From the NCBI GenBank assembly GCA_035301625.1, contig DATGTW010000070.1, positions 35,077 through 99,076 on the forward strand: a stretch of DNA of 64,000 nt, given 5' to 3'. Shown piece by piece: positions 26,532-34,961 of this stretch. A program made the position numbers and the translations under genes. This DNA comes from Paenalcaligenes sp035301625 (GTDB lineage: Bacteria; Pseudomonadota; Gammaproteobacteria; Burkholderiales; Burkholderiaceae_B). Numbering within the stretch: the stretch's first letter is position 1; every line of letters begins with the position of its first letter. The notes below the pieces were generated by a model. It saw only the letters and a program-made list of their open reading frames with translations, had not been told where the DNA came from and did no database searches.

Positions 26532-27216
26532 CACAACCTCCATCACAGGGTTGTCTAAACAGCAGCATAATGTGTTGCCTGCCTAGAACGAGCCAACTGA
26601 ATAAATAACGCTCTCTAACATGCTCAAATGCACATAATTGATATTTCCAGCAACTGCGCACTTGGGCCGTTGACGCTAATAGCTGTTCCTTTACCACCTG
26701 TTCAAATTTTTTCCTATCCTCCTGGACCCACTGAAATGCATAAAACTCTTCGCCACTTTGCTGATCTGAAAAATGATGCAGCAGAGGAAAATTAAGCCAA
26801 TTTACAAATCTGCTTGAACTAATCAACGGCTTATCCCTATAGAGGGTTAACTGCAAACGCATTTGTTCTTCATTTTTCAAATCTGCAAGCAATGAATACA
26901 TACATTGTTTTATTTTGAAAATCCATAGCGATTGCAATTCCATACGCATAAATAAAGCCCCTTCATTATTAATATCCAACACCTCTAAAGCTTGGCTTAA
27001 TTTCTGTGGATGCAAAACAGCTTCTAAAATAGCAAAATGCTCTTGATTGACAGCAAAGTACTGCCAGCGTGCTAGGTCATCGTGCTGCTGAAAAAATGCC
27101 GTCACTGGGGCTAATACTTCAATACAATCAGAATGAGTCCGCGCAACGGATTGGGATGACAGCCATAACAAAACCACACCACAGAAAATAAATTGGTTCA
27201 TTATTTTTTTATTCAT
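26518..27216 (-). CDS. Unrecognised exported protein in the Tad-like locus
   Basis: A 232-residue protein I cannot assign to a family. A signal peptide is likely (FIFCGVVLLWLSSQSVA). The rest is Gln/Leu-rich, mostly helical in appearance, with eight cysteines in the mature part, four of them near the end (SCWKYQLC and QPCDGGC). The ATG at 27216 has a GGAG site seven bases before it and overlaps the previous stop by eight bases. Position between the TadG-like genes and cpaB suggests a periplasmic or outer-membrane accessory of the apparatus, perhaps playing an RcpB- or TadD-like part, but there is no sequence support for those. Confidence 0.75.
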   Translation of the reverse strand: MNKKIMNQFIFCGVVLLWLSSQSVARTHSDCIEVLAPVTAFFQQHDDLARWQYFAVNQEHFAILEAVLHPQKLSQALEVLDINNEGALFMRMELQSLWIFKIKQCMYSLLADLKNEEQMRLQLTLYRDKPLISSSRFVNWLNFPLLHHFSDQQSGEEFYAFQWVQEDRKKFEQVVKEQLLASTAQVRSCWKYQLCAFEHVRERYLFSWLVLGRQHIMLLFRQPCDGGCDVGL

Positions 27217-27832
27217 GTATTTGCTCCAAATCGTTTGATGGACTCTCTGCGCGCCAGGGCTCAAGCCATGACGGTGCATTGACAGACCGCCATGGCCCAT
27301 CCGTTTTTTCTACATGAGGTAGATATTCCTTGAATCCTTGTTTGGCATCTTGAAGCACACCCCCCCAAGTCTGCTGACTTTTTTGCAATCTGTTTTGCAG
27401 GTGCTCCAAATGCGGACTACTACCATCCTGCGCCAAGGCCACCAACTTCTTTTGCAGCCTCAGTTCGGCAGGTAACCCCTCTAGAAAAGGCATGAAAGCC
27501 CACTGCCCCAGCCCTAACTGACTGTAGTTAAGCTCAGCTTGAACAAGTCGTTCTGCATCTATCGCTAAATCTTTTAAATGAGCTTGCCGCTGATCGGGCA
27601 CTGCCAAAGTATCCCAGTTAGTTTGGGCACAATGCTCATAGGGTAGAACGCTGCCTTGCAGCTGCACCCATCGACAATCTTGCTCAATTAGTCGTTGCTC
27701 GTGAACTGTATGCATCACGGTCTGAAAAGCTCGATAATGTTGATCCACTTTAATTATGTTTATATGACCCGTGAAATAAATCGCGGATACTATGACAAAC
27801 CAAGTCAAAATGCTCAAAATCCACCCTGTCAT
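27209..27832 (-). CDS. Unrecognised membrane-anchored protein in the Tad-like locus
   Basis: A 207-residue protein with one N-terminal membrane helix (ILSILTWFVIVSAIYFTG) directly after MTGW, then a soluble, presumably periplasmic, domain rich in Gln, Leu and aromatic residues with two cysteines. The position and architecture recall minor-pilin-like TadE/TadF proteins, but the Gly/Glu prepilin signature is missing, so I do not call it one. It lies 46 bases after the TadG-like gene and overlaps the next gene by eight bases. Confidence 0.72.
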   Translation of the reverse strand: MTGWILSILTWFVIVSAIYFTGHINIIKVDQHYRAFQTVMHTVHEQRLIEQDCRWVQLQGSVLPYEHCAQTNWDTLAVPDQRQAHLKDLAIDAERLVQAELNYSQLGLGQWAFMPFLEGLPAELRLQKKLVALAQDGSSPHLEHLQNRLQKSQQTWGGVLQDAKQGFKEYLPHVEKTDGPWRSVNAPSWLEPWRAESPSNDLEQIHE

Positions 27833-27878
27833 TGCCTCCCCAAACTTGATTCAACGAATTAAATTAATTAAAAAACTG

Positions 27879-29117
27879 TTAAAACTCGGTCAAAGAAACC
27901 AACCAAAATGGGAACCAAGCCTGCTCATCTGTAGCTGTTCGATAGCGCTTACGTAAGCTAGAAGGGATTTTAAATTGGCTGTGTGCACCTGTTTTTGCAG
28001 TAAATGTTTTACCCATTTGTGCCACTTGAGCTTTCAATACAAAGCCATACTGTGTCGATTTTCCATACGGTAAGTGCCTGAAAGGCTCAGCATGCCATGA
28101 CCCTCTATCGCGTACAGCATAAGAGTTTGCCAATGGATTAATACTTTCACTGAGATACCCCCAACCGCTTTGCTGATCAACCCAACGCCAAAAATGCAGA
28201 TCTGCAAAACTATCGCGGGCGTCTTCACTATAAGGGTTTGAAAAAGCAGCCCCTTGCTCTGGCTGCCATGCCCAGCCCATAGCGTATTCACGGTAGTAAC
28301 AACCTATCCAGCGGTTTGAACGCAATGCATGGAAAGAAAGACTGTCATCAACTGACCAATGACCATCTTCATCAATTTCTGTACGTCCAATTCGACGCAA
28401 TTGATGTCGCAAATGAGGGCAGCGTTCAGAGACTGGAGTTGGACTTTTTAATGTCTGGCTGCGCTGTTGCAAAAAATGAAAATGATTTTGCAACTCTCCC
28501 ACCCAACTGATGCCTTGAACTGCTGAAAAATGCATGAATACATTCTCCCACTCATCCTTGATAAATTTTATGTGCGCTTGTTTTTGGCCTATATTGCTTT
28601 CCAGAATCTCAACAATTACTGCATTTCTCAGATCACGGGTTTGAGCTTCTAGAGCATTAATAAAAGCACCGTAATGCTCCCCACTAAACTGCTGTTGTGC
28701 ATCAAAAGATGAGCTCAATCGGCTTAGCAAATCACTCAAGTTAGGGACAATTTGAGTTGCCTGGTAAGCCTGCCCATATGTGGTACCAAAAAAACCATCA
28801 ATGAGCCAAACTGGCGGATTAGCTAGGGAAGACTGACGTGCTTGTGTTTTTGCCCAGTGCGCCCAAGAGGCTAATGTCAAAAGATGAGCGGATGCAATTT
28901 GGTGACCAATATAAGCACGGTTTAACAAGCTCAATGCATTTAAAGTCCGAGATTGAACCACTGCGCCACTATGGGCTGCTGTATCCAGTGCTGTACGCAG
29001 TTCATGCGCCTGACTTAAATGTCTACCCACACTTTGTAAATGCACCCATAAAAGCAATAACAATCCACTGCCTATCAGTCCCAACACAAGCGCATAACCA
29101 CGTTGGTGAATGTGCAT
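27879..29117 (-). CDS. TadG-like pseudopilin/Tad-associated protein
   Basis: A 412-residue protein beginning with a short basic segment, RG, and one hydrophobic helix (YALVLGLIGSGLLLLLWVHL), then LRTALDTAAHSGAVVQSRTL, the ALDAAAxxGA-type pattern seen in TadG/TadE-like proteins. The long C-terminal part is Trp-rich and probably periplasmic, with no von Willebrand MIDAS motif visible. The start is three bases after the stop of the pilin-like gene, so the two are coupled. Annotation as TadG-like rests on the N-terminus and context. Confidence 0.7.
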   Translation of the reverse strand: MHIHQRGYALVLGLIGSGLLLLLWVHLQSVGRHLSQAHELRTALDTAAHSGAVVQSRTLNALSLLNRAYIGHQIASAHLLTLASWAHWAKTQARQSSLANPPVWLIDGFFGTTYGQAYQATQIVPNLSDLLSRLSSSFDAQQQFSGEHYGAFINALEAQTRDLRNAVIVEILESNIGQKQAHIKFIKDEWENVFMHFSAVQGISWVGELQNHFHFLQQRSQTLKSPTPVSERCPHLRHQLRRIGRTEIDEDGHWSVDDSLSFHALRSNRWIGCYYREYAMGWAWQPEQGAAFSNPYSEDARDSFADLHFWRWVDQQSGWGYLSESINPLANSYAVRDRGSWHAEPFRHLPYGKSTQYGFVLKAQVAQMGKTFTAKTGAHSQFKIPSSLRKRYRTATDEQAWFPFWLVSLTEF

Positions 29118-29120
29118 CTT

Positions 29121-29504
29121 TTACTGACCTACCTGTGCATTACCAGTAAAGTTTTGAAGCCCTTTGTGCTCACTCTGCTCAGTGGCTGCTTGTGCACTGT
29201 CCCCTGCCTGCTGCGACATTTCGCTACCATCCTCCCCTGCTAATTCAAGAGCGATAGCTGCAGTTTGTGATCGAATGACTTGTCCAAACAGCTGAAATAC
29301 ACCAATTGCAGCAACTGCGACCAACGCAACAATAATGACGTATTCCACCATGCCTTGCCCACGCTGTTCTTGATGCCTATGTTGTTTGCGATTATTCATA
29401 GTGCATGATTGGCGAGCTTTCTTGTAATCCCAATAGGCTGAAAACCTCTTGAAGCCAACCCCGATGGTTTTATCTATTAACGCTGCAACCCAGGTGAGGT
29501 ACAT
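29121..29504 (-). CDS. Flp/TadE-type pilin-like protein
   Basis: First gene of the Tad-like operon, 127 residues. It carries a class III prepilin signature RG|QGMVEYVIIVALVAV, with Glu at +5 and Tyr at +6 of the predicted cleavage after Gly49, followed by one hydrophobic helix and a Ser/Ala/Gln-rich tail. AAGGGA lies five bases before the ATG at 29504, which implies an unusually long 49-residue leader. A downstream ATG at 29399 would leave a conventional 14-residue leader but has no visible ribosome site. It is probably the structural or a major minor pilin. Confidence 0.75.
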   Translation of the reverse strand: MYLTWVAALIDKTIGVGFKRFSAYWDYKKARQSCTMNNRKQHRHQEQRGQGMVEYVIIVALVAVAAIGVFQLFGQVIRSQTAAIALELAGEDGSEMSQQAGDSAQAATEQSEHKGLQNFTGNAQVGQ

Positions 29505-29871
29505 TGCTATCCCTTTTCTGTAAATAGTCATGAATGAAGACAGTTCAATTAAGATTATTTACAGTGTGCGCCAAGCAAAATTTGTGCACAATTAGGGAAA
29601 AAAGCGTGCGGCAAAAAGATCCACATCCCTTTGGACTGATTCCATTTAGCATGGGTTTGTTATGGTCATTTGTTTGATTAGAATTATTTGACCGTGCGCT
29701 TTGATATGAATTAATTGGATGGCAATTAAATAAAAAAACCTCGCCAATAGATGGCGAGGTTTTCAACTAAACGTAATCAATAAAGCATTATGCGCGTATT
29801 CAGAACACAGCACAAAAAGCCCTAAGTGTTTTTATGTTTTTGATATCTTGTTTATGCACAGCTAATTTAGA
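29505..29871. other. Gene-free region between the Tad-like operon and the FAH gene
   Basis: These 367 bases hold no convincing gene. The part near 29504 must contain the Tad-like operon promoter (minus strand), but no strong -35/-10 pair stands out. The part near 29740 holds a bidirectional terminator hairpin, listed separately. A 73-codon open frame on the minus strand here has no family resemblance and spans the hairpin; I regard it as spurious. Confidence 0.6.
29732..29763 (-). terminator. Intrinsic terminator, probably bidirectional
   Basis: An 8-bp perfect stem, CCTCGCCA at 29739-29746 and TGGCGAGG at 29752-29759 with a five-base loop. On the minus strand it is followed by a run of seven T, on the plus strand by four T. 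It lies 109 bases after the FAH gene stop and would end the transcript of the hem-ppa-FAH run. Confidence 0.85.
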
Positions 29872-30573
29872 TTAACCATTAATCCGAAAACTAAGCTGGC
29901 CTAAACCTTCAATAGAACCCAAGACATGGTCATCTGGCTGCAAAGCTCCTACCCCAGCAGGCGTGCCAGTCATAAGTAAATCACCTGCTTTTAACTCAAA
30001 ATATGTGGACAGCTCTGCGATGCATTCTGCAGCAGACCAAATCATTTGCGAAAGATCCCCTTGCTGCTTGCGCAATCCATTGACATCGAGCAAGATATGC
30101 CCTTTCTCTAGCAGATCTGTTTGCGTACGGGGATAAAGCTGCCCAATAGGAGCTGCCTGATCAAAACCTTTTGCTACATCCCACGGACGGCCTTTCTCTT
30201 TAGCCTGCGCTTGCAAATCACGACGTGTTAAATCAACACCTATAGCATAACCCCAAATTGCGTCAGTGGCCTGCTCCACAGTGAGATTACTACCTCCACT
30301 ACCTAACGCTACGACAAGCTCGACTTCAAAATGCAGATCACGAGTACGCGGTGGATATTGAATGATCCCCTCACGGTTTTCTAATATCTGTACCAGTGAA
30401 TTTGCCGGTTTTGTGAAAAAGAAGGGAGCCTCGCGTCCGCTATGGCCCATTTCTTGGGCGTGTTCGGCATAATTACGACCCACACAATACACACGCCGGA
30501 CTGGAAATAATGCATCAGACCCCGAGACTGCCAAACCCATATTGGGCTCTGGTTGGAATATCCACTGTGTCAT
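29872..30573 (-). CDS. Fumarylacetoacetate hydrolase family protein
   Basis: A 233-residue FAH-fold enzyme of the FAHD1/YcgM type; such proteins hydrolyse acylpyruvates or decarboxylate oxaloacetate, using Mg2+. Visible are VGRNYAEHAQEMG, FFTKPANSLV, the metal-binding FEVELVVALG with two acidic ligands, GVDLTRRDLQ and the MTGTPAGVG loop. The actual substrate cannot be read from the sequence. It starts four bases after the ppa stop, so it is probably co-transcribed with ppa. Confidence 0.9.
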   Translation of the reverse strand: MTQWIFQPEPNMGLAVSGSDALFPVRRVYCVGRNYAEHAQEMGHSGREAPFFFTKPANSLVQILENREGIIQYPPRTRDLHFEVELVVALGSGGSNLTVEQATDAIWGYAIGVDLTRRDLQAQAKEKGRPWDVAKGFDQAAPIGQLYPRTQTDLLEKGHILLDVNGLRKQQGDLSQMIWSAAECIAELSTYFELKAGDLLMTGTPAGVGALQPDDHVLGSIEGLGQLSFRING

Positions 30574-30577
30574 TCAA

Positions 30578-31108
30578 TCATCCCTTTTGGTAACGTTCGA
30601 TACTATTTAGAATCTCTTGTTTGGCCGTTTCTGCATCTTTCCATTCTTGGACTTTTACCCACTTGCCAGGCTCGAGGTCTTTATAGCGCTCAAAGAAATG
30701 TTTGAGACGATCCAGATCCTCTTGGGGCAGATCTTGGGGGGAATTAAGATGGCGATAAGGTGGATATAATTTAGTAACTGGTACGGCAAGTATCTTGGCA
30801 TCAATTCCGCCCTCGTCCTCCATTTCCAAAATACCCAAAGCGCGACACTCAATCACCGTCCCAACAGCAACGGGGAAAGGGGTAAGCACGAGCACATCGA
30901 CAGCATCCCCATCTTTAGCCAAGGTTTGCGGTACGTAACCATAATTACATGGATAATGCATTGCAGCCAACATGAACCGATCCACATGAATAGCCCCGGT
31001 TTTTTCGTCAACTTCATATTTAACTGGATCTGAATTCTGCGGAATCTCAATAACAACATTGAATTCCTCTGGTGCGTTTTTACCCGATGTGACCTTTGTT
31101 AGACTCAT
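30578..31108 (-). CDS. ppa: Inorganic pyrophosphatase (family I)
   Basis: Hydrolyses pyrophosphate to phosphate and so drives biosynthetic reactions; soluble and cytoplasmic. At 176 residues it matches the E. coli enzyme in length. Motifs NYGYVPQTLAKDGDAVDVLV (catalytic aspartates in DGDAVDV) and the PVTKLYPPYRHL segment are clear. It lies 41 bases downstream of hemY and four bases before the FAH gene. Confidence 0.97.
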   Translation of the reverse strand: MSLTKVTSGKNAPEEFNVVIEIPQNSDPVKYEVDEKTGAIHVDRFMLAAMHYPCNYGYVPQTLAKDGDAVDVLVLTPFPVAVGTVIECRALGILEMEDEGGIDAKILAVPVTKLYPPYRHLNSPQDLPQEDLDRLKHFFERYKDLEPGKWVKVQEWKDAETAKQEILNSIERYQKG

Positions 31109-31149
31109 GTTTATGCCTTTTTCAACGATATTTATGTGAATAAATAGCC

Positions 31150-32682
31150 TTATTTTTCTTTAGTGGTTGGCCTTTCTTCTATGGGTTGACCAATACCAGG
31201 AATTGGTGCCGTATCAAAATACTGGTGTGGGTCATCCTCATCTTTGGCCGCTTGATAATCCTTGAGATGATTACCTTGCGCCACACTATCCTTTTGAATA
31301 GCCTGTGCTTTAAGTCGGCTATCAAATTTTTCTTCGTAGACACCGCTGGCAGCTATTGGGTGCTGTGGTTGCGGGATGATCGGATTATTGTCCTGGTCCT
31401 CAGAGCCAGCCACATGCACAAATGCTGCAGCACCGTATTTTGGATCGGCACCGGTGTCAGCTGCAGGCAGCAGCACACGAGGGCTAACTGAAGGCATGCT
31501 GCCAGCAACCTCGGCAGCACTTAGCCAGTGGCGTATGGCCTCATCAGTGCGCCCAATCGCATTATATAAGCTACCTAACAAGGCATGAACGCGCATATCG
31601 GAACGGATAGCCATACTGCGTTTTAAGTAATGTTCAGCTTGGCCCCACAACTGCCCCTTAAAGCACAGCTGCCCTAATAAAGCCAGTAAATCAGGATTGT
31701 CTGGATCTTTTTTCAGCCATTCTTCGGCTTTACTTAAACGGCGTGCGTAGTGTTCAGGTGATATTTTTCCATACTCACTCAGCAGCATGGGATGCAGAGA
31801 GACGTTTAATGCTGCTTCGAGTACACGCCCAGCCTCATTGAAATTGTCTAAAAAGAGCCATTTTTGTGCAGCTGCTATAGCAATATCTGGCCGAACCCGC
31901 TCATCACCACGTAAATCAGCCCATATATTTTTAAATTCCAGTTCATTAGCTTGGCGAATTAAATGTACGACCGCAATGTCTAAATAGCGCATTGCCTCAT
32001 CTTGAGGAATAGCATTGCGACGCAATAAAATACGCATCAAATCATATACTTGTTGATAGTTATTCAACATGTATTGAGCACGTAACAACAACCGAGTTGC
32101 ATGGAAGTGACGCGTCGTAGCATCCTGTATGGGCTGCAAAAGAGCAACAGCATCCTCGGGTTCATTATTACGGATATAGAGCTCGGCCGCAGCAGTGGCA
32201 AAAGCCACCTTTAACCGATTATCGTGACCTGTTAAAGATTTGGCCTTGGCAAGATATTCGTCGCGCCCATGAATGTTATTTTGCTGCTGCAACACGCGCG
32301 CAGCAGTCAACGCCGCAATCAAACGTGTTTCCTTGGCTTTGCTTTTATGATGCAGTTTAGTGAGCTCTTTTTCTGCTAAACCCAATCGGCCATCCAACAA
32401 AGCTAACCAACCACGCTGCAACAATTGCTGGTCACGCTGCTGGGCACGATGGCGGCGCCATATGCGATATCGTTCTGGACTGCCACTAACCCAACCCAAA
32501 AATCGTAAAACCACATACACTGCTAAACACAATGCAAAAATAGTCAAGACGGCAAATGTGATTGAAAAACTCACTTGCCAAGGCGGGATATTTATAATGA
32601 CGTTCCCACGATGATCCTGCAATACGAGCGCCAATGCTACTGCAGCAATAAAGAGTATGAGAGTCCAAATCCAGGCACGCAT
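31150..32682 (-). CDS. hemY: HemY-type TPR membrane protein
   Basis: Inner-membrane protein linked by gene order to tetrapyrrole synthesis; it is not the protoporphyrinogen oxidase of the same name in Gram-positives. It is 510 residues with two N-terminal membrane helices (residues about 3-20 and 38-65, the HemY_N region), then TPR-like helices. The segment ALLGQLCFKGQLWGQAEHYL and the next repeat are the clearest. The tail of about 110 residues is low complexity. It follows hemX by 12 bases. Exact function is not established. Confidence 0.92.
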   Translation of the reverse strand: MRAWIWTLILFIAAVALALVLQDHRGNVIINIPPWQVSFSITFAVLTIFALCLAVYVVLRFLGWVSGSPERYRIWRRHRAQQRDQQLLQRGWLALLDGRLGLAEKELTKLHHKSKAKETRLIAALTAARVLQQQNNIHGRDEYLAKAKSLTGHDNRLKVAFATAAAELYIRNNEPEDAVALLQPIQDATTRHFHATRLLLRAQYMLNNYQQVYDLMRILLRRNAIPQDEAMRYLDIAVVHLIRQANELEFKNIWADLRGDERVRPDIAIAAAQKWLFLDNFNEAGRVLEAALNVSLHPMLLSEYGKISPEHYARRLSKAEEWLKKDPDNPDLLALLGQLCFKGQLWGQAEHYLKRSMAIRSDMRVHALLGSLYNAIGRTDEAIRHWLSAAEVAGSMPSVSPRVLLPAADTGADPKYGAAAFVHVAGSEDQDNNPIIPQPQHPIAASGVYEEKFDSRLKAQAIQKDSVAQGNHLKDYQAAKDEDDPHQYFDTAPIPGIGQPIEERPTTKEK

Positions 32683-32694
32683 GGTTTTATTCCT

Positions 32695-34113
32695 TTAACT
32701 CTTGTTATCCCCGTCGGAGGAATCCACTTCATCCTGGGGGTTGGCTGGAACTGATTCACCCTCTGAGTTTGCAGGCATTTCATTTGCGGCCTCGAACTCA
32801 TGCTGTTCTGCTTCGTCGGCCTGTTGCGCAGCCTTTTGACGTAAATTTTCAACTGCAGCCAAGGTATTATCCAGCGAAGGTAACTCGGGCTGTACGTCGA
32901 CGCGCTGCAACTCGCGCAATAATCCTAATGCACGTTGCGTTTTGGCATTACCCAGGTCATAACGCTTTTCAACCAGTTGCATTAGTGTGTCTAGCTCCAT
33001 TTGCCAAATTTCGTCTTGACGAGTCATCAAGGCCAACTGGGCCATGCTAATACGCAAACGGACATGCTCACGCAGACCCTGAATTTGTTCAGGCGTCATT
33101 AACAGCACTGTAGCATCGTCAACACGACGCACAGCGACCAACTCTGCTAATTCAGCACGCATGGTAGTCCATGCACGTTGCGCCCAAGTTTGAGCCACAT
33201 CAAGACTTTCTTCCCACCATTCTTGATCTTCGTCTTTGGTAGCAAGCTGACTCGAGACTGCTTGGTCATCGCCTTCTGCTTTGAGGATTTCTAATTGGTG
33301 CTCCTGCGGTGCTAGTAATGGTGCCTCGGTAAGCCAAGTCAGTAAAGTTTCTAACTGTTTAAGAGTGTCTGGGACGTCTACCCTTTCGACTGCTCGCAAA
33401 CGATCTAAATCACCGTTAATCGCTTGTAATAAAATTGCCAGGCTTTGACGATTAGAGCGTACAAGGCGGGCTTGGGCCGTCTCTAAAGGAATAATGGCAT
33501 TACGTACATTGCCACCAACCAATAATTGCTGCTGGGCCAGATCAATGAAATGGGCCACATCATTCAACAACATCAACTCGGTCCCTGAATCAGTCATAGT
33601 TTGCAATGCCTGAGACAAGTCATGCACCTGATCTTCTAAAGTTGCGATTTTGTTATTGGCCTGCTTTAACTGGCTTTGACTACGTTCGAGACTTTGCCCC
33701 AGTGTTTGTAGTTCTTGTGTACTTTGTTCTGTGCTGCTAAGCTGCGTTTGCAGACGTTTCTCGAATTGGTTCTTAAAGTCGCTTTGCATCTCTTGGACAT
33801 ACCAAAGCGCTGCCCCCAAAAGAATAATTACCAATAGCACTGCAAGATAAATGGGCAGCATGCCACGTGCGGGAGCTTTTGTTTGAGATTGGCGCCCCGT
33901 AGTCGAAGCGGCAGCAGATTTAGCCGCCTCTTTATTGGCTGATGAGGTTTCTTGGCGCTTTGTAGTGCGCTCAGATTGCCCTTGAGAAGTTTGTTGAGTG
34001 GTTTTAGGCGCGGTGCTCTTTTGTGCGGCCGACTTTTGTTCAGAAGCTTTTTGCTCTGAATTCTTTCCCTCTGCCTTTACCTGCTCTGGTTTGTCTGTTT
34101 TTTTTTCGCTCAT
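32695..34113 (-). CDS. hemX: HemX-like membrane protein (uroporphyrinogen-III C-methyltransferase family in name only)
   Basis: A 472-residue protein of the HemX family, anchored by one membrane helix at about residues 86-105 (MLPIYLAVLLVIILLGAALW). A Lys/Gln/Ser/Thr-rich cytoplasmic N-terminus precedes it and a coiled coil (about 120-175) follows. The folded part carries LLMTPEQIQGLREHVRLRI and related family segments. It has no methyltransferase signature, so the enzymatic name in databases is misleading. It lies between hemD and hemY in the usual hemCDXY order. Confidence 0.9.
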   Translation of the reverse strand: MSEKKTDKPEQVKAEGKNSEQKASEQKSAAQKSTAPKTTQQTSQGQSERTTKRQETSSANKEAAKSAAASTTGRQSQTKAPARGMLPIYLAVLLVIILLGAALWYVQEMQSDFKNQFEKRLQTQLSSTEQSTQELQTLGQSLERSQSQLKQANNKIATLEDQVHDLSQALQTMTDSGTELMLLNDVAHFIDLAQQQLLVGGNVRNAIIPLETAQARLVRSNRQSLAILLQAINGDLDRLRAVERVDVPDTLKQLETLLTWLTEAPLLAPQEHQLEILKAEGDDQAVSSQLATKDEDQEWWEESLDVAQTWAQRAWTTMRAELAELVAVRRVDDATVLLMTPEQIQGLREHVRLRISMAQLALMTRQDEIWQMELDTLMQLVEKRYDLGNAKTQRALGLLRELQRVDVQPELPSLDNTLAAVENLRQKAAQQADEAEQHEFEAANEMPANSEGESVPANPQDEVDSSDGDNKS

Positions 34114-34127
34114 AACATAAGGCCCAT

Positions 34128-34961
34128 CTAAGTTACCTGTGGACTAGCTGCAGCCTGTACTAAGGCTGTCAGCATCGACTCATGAGTGGGTATACACCTT
34201 TTTACCACTGCTAGGTTTGCGAATCCAGCATCGTGCCATAGAGATTGTACTCGTTTTTCGATGCGCTCATGGATCACCACAAATATTGACTTTTGGCATA
34301 CTGCCAACAAATTCAACCTTTGTAAATTTTCGAATATTGCCTGTGCACTTTCACTGCTAGTCACCAAAAAAACCAATCCATTTACCGCGCATCGCTGTAT
34401 TGTTGCCCCAATTTGTAGGGGCCAAAAAGCAGCGCGTCGATCGTAAACAGCAAAAACATCTACTGCAACATCATTTTCAAGTAGTCTGCCACGTAACCAT
34501 TCTCGACCAGTTTTACCCCGTACTACTAAAGCCCTGTGGATCCCACTTAGCTCAGGCCGTAGTATCTCCCACAAAGCTTCGGAATCATGGCTGAGGGCTC
34601 CCGCAGGTGGATGACGCCACAACAGTGACAACGCTGAAGGTTGGTATTGCTCAATTTCTAGCTGAGCGATTTGCCTTGTACTAACACCTACTGTTCCTAT
34701 TTTTGTTGCCACAGGCCAGTTATCATTTGCCTTTTGATAGTAAGGATTCAAGTAACAGCGCGCGGCTTGCCCGCTCACAAATATCACCAAATCATAATGA
34801 CCAGGCAGGTATTCAGTAGGTATCTCTGTGACGAGGGGTACGACCTCAAGTGCGGGCAAACTAAGGTTTTCAATAGCAGTATCTGCCAAGGCCTGAGCAA
34901 GCGGCTGGTTGCGTTGCTCGGGCCGGGTCAGTATGACAGTGCGGTTGACTGTCTTAGTCAT
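34128..34961 (-). CDS. hemD: Uroporphyrinogen-III synthase
   Basis: Cyclises hydroxymethylbilane to uroporphyrinogen III. It is 277 residues from the ATG at 34961, which overlaps the hemC stop by eight bases; a TTG 15 bases upstream is open but AGGGG precedes only the ATG closely. Sequence conservation in this family is low; the VILTRPEQRNQPLAQAL start, the LVIFVSGQAARCYL segment, and VVRGKTGREWLRGRL fit. The hemC overlap supports the call. Confidence 0.92.
   Translation of the reverse strand: MTKTVNRTVILTRPEQRNQPLAQALADTAIENLSLPALEVVPLVTEIPTEYLPGHYDLVIFVSGQAARCYLNPYYQKANDNWPVATKIGTVGVSTRQIAQLEIEQYQPSALSLLWRHPPAGALSHDSEALWEILRPELSGIHRALVVRGKTGREWLRGRLLENDVAVDVFAVYDRRAAFWPLQIGATIQRCAVNGLVFLVTSSESAQAIFENLQRLNLLAVCQKSIFVVIHERIEKRVQSLWHDAGFANLAVVKRCIPTHESMLTALVQAAASPQVT

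Noticed and set aside
27209..27832. TadE/TadF pseudopilin identity for the 207-residue protein
   Set aside because: It has an N-terminal helix but no Gly cleavage site or Glu at +5.
29545..29766. 73-codon minus-strand ORF downstream of the FAH gene
   Set aside because: It runs through a clear terminator hairpin, has no recognisable ribosome site and no family resemblance.
32695..34113. Methyltransferase function for HemX
   Set aside because: No SAM-binding motif or SUMT domain is visible; the protein is a membrane-anchored coiled-coil protein.
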